From the NCBI GenBank assembly GCA_905215695.1, contig CAJMQN010000001.1, forward strand, positions 124,001-188,000: 64,000 bases of DNA, written 5' to 3'. This document shows positions 58,773-64,000 of this stretch, in pieces. The position numbers were made by a program, and so were the translations under genes. Numbering within the stretch: position 1 is the stretch's first letter; the number at the start of each line of letters is the position of its first letter. The notes beneath the pieces were generated by a model. It searched no databases. It was not told the origin of the DNA and worked only from the letters and a program-made list of their open reading frames with translations. The stretch comes from an uncultured bacterium. GTDB lineage: Bacteria; Bacillota; Clostridia; Christensenellales; HGM11417.

Positions 58773-60608
58773 ATGAAGAGATTGATAAGTTTCCTGTTGC
58801 TCGCGGCGCTGACCCTCGGCGTTTGTCTGTCGGGGATTGCCTGCGGGGGAAAGCAGAAGGAAGAGGAGGCAACGGTCACGCCTTCGGATTACGACATCGT
58901 GACAGAGGGCGTTTCGGACTACAAGATTGTGTATCCGGCGGGGAATACTTCCTCTATGATTGAGACTGCGGTCTCCGAATTACAGTACTTTTTTGAGGAG
59001 GCGACGGGGGTTGTCCTGCCAGCAGTGCCGGATACCGGACTCTCTCACTCCGCCGACGCGCGGGTGCTATCGGTGGGCGAGACCTCGCTCTTAAAGTCCG
59101 CGGGCGTGACGGCGGAACATGCCGCGCTCACGCCTACAGGGTATAAAATTCAGACCGTTGACCGTTCGGTGTATATGGTCGGCGGGGGGATTTACGGCTC
59201 GCTCAACGCGGTTTACGGGTTTTTGGCGGGACAGTTCGGGTATGAATGCTACGCGCCCGACGAGATTTCGCTCGACCGCGGGGTGCGGAACGCAAAGCTC
59301 ATGAATTTTTCGGTCACGGACGTGCCGGACATCACCTGGCGTCCCACTTCCTCCGGCGAATTGATGCAGGACACGCAGTACGCGCGCCGTCTGCGCATGA
59401 ACATGCAGAGCGATTTTATCATGGAATTCGGCGGCGTATTCTACCACAATTATTTCGAGGTGGTGAATCCCGACGAACTCTCGGAGACGCACCCGGAATG
59501 GTTTTCAAATCACGGACTTCAGCTCTGCTTTACGAGAGACCCCGAAGGACTCGCGGATTACGTGTTCGAGAAGATGAAAGCGGAGATTCTCGCGAACCCC
59601 GATGCCTACGCGCTCGGTTTTACGCAGGAGGACGACGGTGGGTGGTGTTCCTGCGATGAGTGTAAGAAGTCAAAGGAAAAGTACGGCGCGGATTCCGCAT
59701 CGCAGATTTTGTTCATGAACAACTGCGCGCGCAAGCTCAAGGCTTGGCTCAAAGAGACGGGGTGTGACCGCGAGGTCTATCTCTATATGTTTGCGTACCA
59801 AGCCGTGACGGACGCGCCCGCGCACTACAACGCGGATACGGGAAAATACGAACCCAACGCCCCCGAACTCGTGATGGAGGACAACCTGCTGGTACAGTAC
59901 GCGCCCATCTATGCGGCGGGATATCACAGCTATGACCGCGAAATCAACGCGGGCTTTGACGAAATTATGAAGAAGTGGAGCGCTCTGACCGAGCACTTTA
60001 TGTTCTGGTCCTACAACTATTATTATAAGGTCCTCAACTGGCCGTACTTTGACTTTTCGGACCTGCGGGAACAGTACAAATATATGGTGAATAACAAGGT
60101 CATGTACCTCTTCGAGGAGGACCGCACGGGATGCGCGCACTGGTGCGATTGGAGCCGTTATAAGGCGTTCATCCGCGCAAAACTTGCCTGGGACACGGAT
60201 GCCGACCTCAACGCTTTGACGGACGCCTTTTTCGACAACTACTACAAGGACGCCGCGCCCTATATGCGCAGGCTCTTCGACGAGTACGCGACGCACTACA
60301 CCCTTCTCATCGAGGAGAACAATCTTCGCGGACAGGGCAATACCTGCGACGTTGACAAGGAAGAGTATTGGCCCAAAGCCATGCTCGACCAATGGATCGG
60401 ACTTATCGAGAAGGCTTATGACGAGATTGAATACCTGAAAGCGGGAGATCCCGCGCTCTATCAGACACTCTTCGACAGGATTTGTCTGGACAGCATCAGT
60501 TTCCGTTTCATGTCGGAGGCGCTCTACAGTTCCTCGATATATGTCGGGGACGGAAACACGCTCGAAGAGGACCGCGCGAAGTTCGGTATGAACGAAAGAA
60601 AGATCTAA
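58773..60608 (+). CDS. DUF4838 lipoprotein, glycosidase-like
   Basis: A 611-residue lipoprotein with signal LLLAALTLGVCLSGIAC (lipobox GIAC). Residues about 45-190 look like the alpha/beta domain found before GH20/GH67-type barrels (YFFEEATGVVLP, GGIYGSLNAVYGFL). The remainder is a DUF4838 domain with the hallmark DDGGWCSCDECKKS, FMNNCARKLKAW and a tryptophan-rich barrel region (FMFWSYNYYYKVLNWPYFD). DUF4838 proteins are thought to be glycoside hydrolases, but activity is not established. Its place in the sugar ABC operon supports a role in cleaving or binding an external glycan. Confidence 0.82.
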   Translation: MKRLISFLLLAALTLGVCLSGIACGGKQKEEEATVTPSDYDIVTEGVSDYKIVYPAGNTSSMIETAVSELQYFFEEATGVVLPAVPDTGLSHSADARVLSVGETSLLKSAGVTAEHAALTPTGYKIQTVDRSVYMVGGGIYGSLNAVYGFLAGQFGYECYAPDEISLDRGVRNAKLMNFSVTDVPDITWRPTSSGELMQDTQYARRLRMNMQSDFIMEFGGVFYHNYFEVVNPDELSETHPEWFSNHGLQLCFTRDPEGLADYVFEKMKAEILANPDAYALGFTQEDDGGWCSCDECKKSKEKYGADSASQILFMNNCARKLKAWLKETGCDREVYLYMFAYQAVTDAPAHYNADTGKYEPNAPELVMEDNLLVQYAPIYAAGYHSYDREINAGFDEIMKKWSALTEHFMFWSYNYYYKVLNWPYFDFSDLREQYKYMVNNKVMYLFEEDRTGCAHWCDWSRYKAFIRAKLAWDTDADLNALTDAFFDNYYKDAAPYMRRLFDEYATHYTLLIEENNLRGQGNTCDVDKEEYWPKAMLDQWIGLIEKAYDEIEYLKAGDPALYQTLFDRICLDSISFRFMSEALYSSSIYVGDGNTLEEDRAKFGMNERKI

Positions 60609-60656
60609 TAGATACGGTCTCGCACAAAACAAACTTTTTCAAGAGGAGGGAAAATT

Positions 60657-63600
60657 ATGAAAAAGTGGATAACCGTTTTAGCGGTGCTCATGGGGCTTTG
60701 CCTTGCGCTCGTCGGCTGCGGCGGGAACACGGGAAAGACAAAGGTCACTTTGGACAGCACATCCGTGGTGCTCTCGGGACCCGGAAGCGTCAAGCTCGTC
60801 CGTGCGACGGTGGAGGGCTCGGAGGAAAAGCCGGAGTGGAGTTCCTCCAATCCCGCAGTCGCCACGGTGGAGGGGACGGAGCTCGGCGGCAGAATCACCG
60901 CAGTCTCCGCAGGTCTCGCGGTCATCACGGCGAAGGTCGGAGACGCGTCCGCCACCTGCGAGGTCACCGTGGAGGGCGCGACCTACTTCCCCACGCTCAC
61001 GCTCAGCCACAGTGAACTTCCCCTCTTCCTTGAGGAGGAGGTCACGGTGCGTGCGCAGGTGCGGGTCGGGGACAAAATCGACTCGGAGATTGCTCCCGAA
61101 TGGACCTCTTCAAACCCGGCAGTCGCCTCGGTGGGACAGGACGGAAAGGTCAAGGGATTATCGGTAGGTACCGCCACGGTGACGGCAAAACTCACCTATG
61201 AGGGGGAACTTCTCGAGGCGTCCGTTTCCGTGACGGTCAAGGACAAAATTTATTTCGTCATCAATGAGGAGAATGTCCGGCTTGCGCTCGCCGCATTGAA
61301 CCCGGGCGAGGTTTCCGAGCAGGCGCTCACTCTCTCTTTGCGCATCAACGGCAAAGAGGAGACGCCCACGGGCATCACCTGGAAATCCTCCGATTCCGAA
61401 ACGGCGGAAGTGGATGCGAACAGCGGACTCGTGACTGCCGGCGAAAAAGCCGGGACTGCGGAAATCACCGCGTCCTTTGTCCGCAACGGCGCGACGGTGG
61501 AGGCGTCGGTGACGGTCGAGACATTTAAGTCTGTCCTGACGGCACAGGAGGGGTTTGGAGATGTGGACTTGACCGCAAAAACGCTTTCGATTCCGCTCTC
61601 CGAATTGGGAATGTCCGGTTTTGAAGGGGAGATCAAGGTCCGCGCGGGCGGCAAGGCGCTCGAGGCGGAGCTGAACAGCGATATTCTCACCGCGGACACC
61701 GAGGGTGTGCCCTTCGGCGAGCAGAATGTGGAAATTGAGTTCCCCGACCGGATTGTGCGCGCGGATGCGCTCTTTGTCACAAAGATACTCACGACCGCCG
61801 ACGACATCAAGGATTTGACCGCGCTTGCGGGGGGCAGAGACCCGGTGACGGAGGCATACACGGGATACTTTATTCTCGGAGACAACATCGACCTCGGTGA
61901 GACGCCCATCTCCGCGCCCCTCGACAGCGGTACCGGACGGGTCGGGAGCAAAGGATTCCAAGGGGTATTCGACGGTAGAGGCTATACGCTCTCGGGCGGC
62001 GTGTTTAACGGCGCGGGCGGGATCTTCGGCACCATCGGCACGAACGGTATCGTCAAAAATCTTGCGCTTTCCAATGCGGATTTCAATCCCGCGGCGTCCG
62101 TCGGAAGCGGACTGCTTGCGAAATATCTCTTCGGGAGTGTGCAGGACGTCTATATTTCCTGCGAACTGAAGGGAAATACGATCGGCAATTCCGCGCTCGT
62201 CTATGCGACCATCGGCGCAAAGGTGGAAAACGTGGTGGTGGAGCTCAACAATTCCAACACCCGTCCCCTGAATCCGCAGGGTTCCAACAATGCTGTGCTC
62301 GTGGCGTATATGCCCGACGCGGTCACAACCTTTGAAAACGTCTATGCGATTTCCAATCTCGCGCTCGACGGCGAGGTTGCGGCGTTCGACGTCAATATGA
62401 GCAATCAGCACCAATATGAGGAAATCGGAAAGGGCGTTATCGCCTATCTTGCCGGTTCGGAAGGAATGACTTTTTCGGACCTTTCTCCCGAAATCTGGAC
62501 GATTCCGGACAACGGGAGCGTGCCCTACTTTACAAAGTCCGGTGCGCGCGCGTCCTATACCGTGCGCCACTATGTAATGGAGGCGGAAACGGGCGCCGAA
62601 TGGGTGGTCCGTGACGAGGAGACCGGGTTCGGCATGGTAGGAAAGGAAGTCACCGCAACCTCGAAGAGCTATCCCGACCGTGTGTTCCGCATGGATAAGG
62701 CGCCCGCGGGCAAACAGGAGGCGAACAAGGGCGTGATACTTGAGGACGGTTCTCTCGTTCTCGAGTGCTATTACCGCACCAAATGGTCGGTCACCGTTGA
62801 CCGTCCCGCGGGAACGACGCAGAACGTGCCCGCCCTTGAGATGACGGGGAGTCCGGACAACGGGCACCAATTCCTCGATTGGGTCGGGGATTTTGCGGGG
62901 GTGTCGAACGTATGGAAATATACGACGACCGAACTCGATTCGCCTGCGAACAACAACCGTCTGAATCTTCGCTGGATCACTCCCGATGAACTCGGTACCT
63001 TCTCTTTCTTTGAAGTAAAGGTGTTCGCGGAAGATTGGAGTACGGTGGATATTGTGCTCTACAGCCCCACAAACAGCGGGCAGAATGCGGGAGACCTCTC
63101 CATCGCGGCAAACGCGGCACGGGTCTCGAATATGCTCCGCCTGTACGACCTCGAGGGCAACCGCGTCTCGAAGGCAACGGACGGGGAATGGCTGGTCCTT
63201 CGCATGACGACTGCCGGCTATGCGGAAAATTCTCTTTTCAAAATCGGCAATCTTGCGGCAAACAGCTCCTTCTGTCTCGCGGACCCGGCGCTCAAAACGG
63301 AGACGTTCGCGCCCGAACTTGCGGTTTCGCAGTCCGAAGTTTCGCTGGCAACGGGCGGAACGGCGACCCTCTCGGCATCGGTTCTGACGGGCTGGAAGGG
63401 GGAAACCGACGATGCCGCGGTCATTCTGTGGAAGAGCTCGGCAGACGCGATTGCCTCGGTAGCGGGGGGCGTCGTCACGGCAAACGGCGCGGGGACCGCT
63501 GTGATAACGGCATACATCGAATACAACGGTATTTTACTCGAAGCGACGGTGAACGTGACGGTGACCCGGGCGGAAATCGACAGCGGAAAGGACTTCGGAG

Positions 63601-64000
63601 ACGTCGATCTCTCCGTCGGGACTCTGGAGGTTGACCTTGCGGCGGACCTCGGACTGACGGACTACGCGGGCGCGGAACCGACGGTTACAGCGGGAGGTAT
63701 TGACTGCCCGGCAACGCTCTCGGGCGGTGTGCTGACAGTGACCGTTGCGAATGTTCCCTACGGCGCGCAGGCAATCCGATTTGAATTTGCGGATAAAATC
63801 TATACCGCAGAAGGGCTTTTCGTCACAAAGATTTTGGCGAATGCGGAGGACATTGCAAAAATCACCGAGTATGCGGGGGGCAGGGACCCCGAAACGGATA
63901 CCTATACGGGGTATTTCGTTCTCAAGAACAATATTGACCTCGGCGCGGCGGAGATTTCCGCGCCCGTGGATACGAATGAATGGCGAAGGGACCCGGCGCG
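60657..64000 (+). CDS. Large Big_2-domain surface lipoprotein (runs off the window)
   Basis: An open frame of at least 1,114 codons, starting after GAGGAGGG. The signal peptide VLAVLMGLCLALVGC has a lipobox (LVGC). Three Big_2 (bacterial Ig group 2) domains follow, with PEWSSSNPAVATVEG, PEWTSSNPAVASVGQ and TWKSSDSETAEVDA. Next comes a module starting FGDVDL and containing DPVTEAYTGYFILGDNIDLG and a GLUG/beta-helix-like part (FQGVFDGRGYTLSGGVFNGAGGIFG). After a region with a TVRHYVMEAETGAEW start, another Big_2 domain and a second FGDVDL module begin near 63594. It is likely a cell-surface glycan-binding protein of the transporter locus. Confidence 0.8.
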   Translation, partial: MKKWITVLAVLMGLCLALVGCGGNTGKTKVTLDSTSVVLSGPGSVKLVRATVEGSEEKPEWSSSNPAVATVEGTELGGRITAVSAGLAVITAKVGDASATCEVTVEGATYFPTLTLSHSELPLFLEEEVTVRAQVRVGDKIDSEIAPEWTSSNPAVASVGQDGKVKGLSVGTATVTAKLTYEGELLEASVSVTVKDKIYFVINEENVRLALAALNPGEVSEQALTLSLRINGKEETPTGITWKSSDSETAEVDANSGLVTAGEKAGTAEITASFVRNGATVEASVTVETFKSVLTAQEGFGDVDLTAKTLSIPLSELGMSGFEGEIKVRAGGKALEAELNSDILTADTEGVPFGEQNVEIEFPDRIVRADALFVTKILTTADDIKDLTALAGGRDPVTEAYTGYFILGDNIDLGETPISAPLDSGTGRVGSKGFQGVFDGRGYTLSGGVFNGAGGIFGTIGTNGIVKNLALSNADFNPAASVGSGLLAKYLFGSVQDVYISCELKGNTIGNSALVYATIGAKVENVVVELNNSNTRPLNPQGSNNAVLVAYMPDAVTTFENVYAISNLALDGEVAAFDVNMSNQHQYEEIGKGVIAYLAGSEGMTFSDLSPEIWTIPDNGSVPYFTKSGARASYTVRHYVMEAETGAEWVVRDEETGFGMVGKEVTATSKSYPDRVFRMDKAPAGKQEANKGVILEDGSLVLECYYRTKWSVTVDRPAGTTQNVPALEMTGSPDNGHQFLDWVGDFAGVSNVWKYTTTELDSPANNNRLNLRWITPDELGTFSFFEVKVFAEDWSTVDIVLYSPTNSGQNAGDLSIAANAARVSNMLRLYDLEGNRVSKATDGEWLVLRMTTAGYAENSLFKIGNLAANSSFCLADPALKTETFAPELAVSQSEVSLATGGTATLSASVLTGWKGETDDAAVILWKSSADAIASVAGGVVTANGAGTAVITAYIEYNGILLEATVNVTVTRAEIDSGKDFGDVDLSVGTLEVDLAADLGLTDYAGAEPTVTAGGIDCPATLSGGVLTVTVANVPYGAQAIRFEFADKIYTAEGLFVTKILANAEDIAKITEYAGGRDPETDTYTGYFVLKNNIDLGAAEISAPVDTNEWRRDPA
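61554..63998 (+). repeat. Repeated FGDVDL modules within the last surface protein
   Basis: A module starts at 61554 (FGDVDLTAKTL) and again at 63594 (FGDVDLSVGTL), 2,040 bp or 680 residues apart. Both run through LFVTKIL, AGGRDP and YTGYF.L..NIDLG to ISAPVD/ISAPLD. They are clearly related but diverged in DNA sequence, so this is an old duplication. Confidence 0.75.

Noticed and set aside
61158..62870. A 570-codon minus-strand frame near the window end
   Set aside because: The plus strand carries lipobox and Big_2 motifs in an uninterrupted frame; the antisense frame has no start signal or motif.

Overview
The window reads as chromosomal DNA of an uncultured Gram-positive anaerobe, most likely a GC-rich Clostridia/Firmicutes lineage. 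This is an inference from gene content: a 2-hydroxyacyl-CoA dehydratase activase-type protein, an L-cysteine desulfidase family enzyme, ABC systems with lipoprotein binding proteins, very large GLUG/Ig-like surface proteins, strong Shine-Dalgarno sites, and consensus TTGACA/TATAAT promoters. There is no rRNA or tRNA gene, no CRISPR array and no recognisable insertion sequence or phage gene.

Layout. 1-5.1 kb: a TM2-domain protein, then an operon with a split activase/HgdB-like pair and a MarR regulator; palindromes sit on both promoters. 5.1-6.2 kb: an AT-rich, probably acquired gene for a zinc-ribbon plus PD-(D/E)XK-like nuclease, interrupted at a run of six A. 6.2-10.6 kb: an AraC regulator divergent from a ROK kinase, PIG-L deacetylase and SIS-domain operon, probably for amino-sugar use. 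10.7-17.3 kb, minus strand: SDR, M29 aminopeptidase, EamA-type transporter, EF-G-like GTPase and MATE exporter. 17.4-28.5 kb: a small membrane protein, a divergent Lgt-family protein, a BspA-like LRR lipoprotein and a 2,831-residue GLUG-repeat surface protein. 28.6-32.3 kb: a 1-phosphofructokinase-type kinase converging on a P2-type cation ATPase, whose mRNA leader has an Asp-rich leader ORF followed by an intrinsic terminator.

32.4-43.1 kb: an oligopeptide ABC operon (binding lipoprotein, two permeases, two ATPases), a DUF3899-like membrane protein and an L-cysteine desulfidase homologue. Its parts are unusual. The binding protein carries an exact 376-bp in-frame duplication, and both ATPases carry long charged helical insertions at different places. 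43.1-49.1 kb: a PhoP/PhoB-like two-component system with 11-bp-periodic boxes, membrane proteins and an ATP-dependent LigD. 49.2-52.1 kb: YitT, a DeoR regulator and a threonine-aldolase-like PLP enzyme. 52.2 kb to the end: a sugar-type ABC transporter without its own ATPase, followed by Ig-like, DUF4838 and Big_2 surface lipoproteins; the last runs off the window.

The most distinctive non-coding signal is a structured element of about 99 bp in three copies (18058, 32497, 52109). It has 12-base inverted arms around an inner GC hairpin and always lies just upstream of a gene for a lipoprotein or an Lgt-family protein. In the opp leader it sits between a promoter and an intrinsic terminator that abuts the ribosome binding site, which is a riboswitch-like layout. 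All family assignments were made by reading motifs, without database searches.
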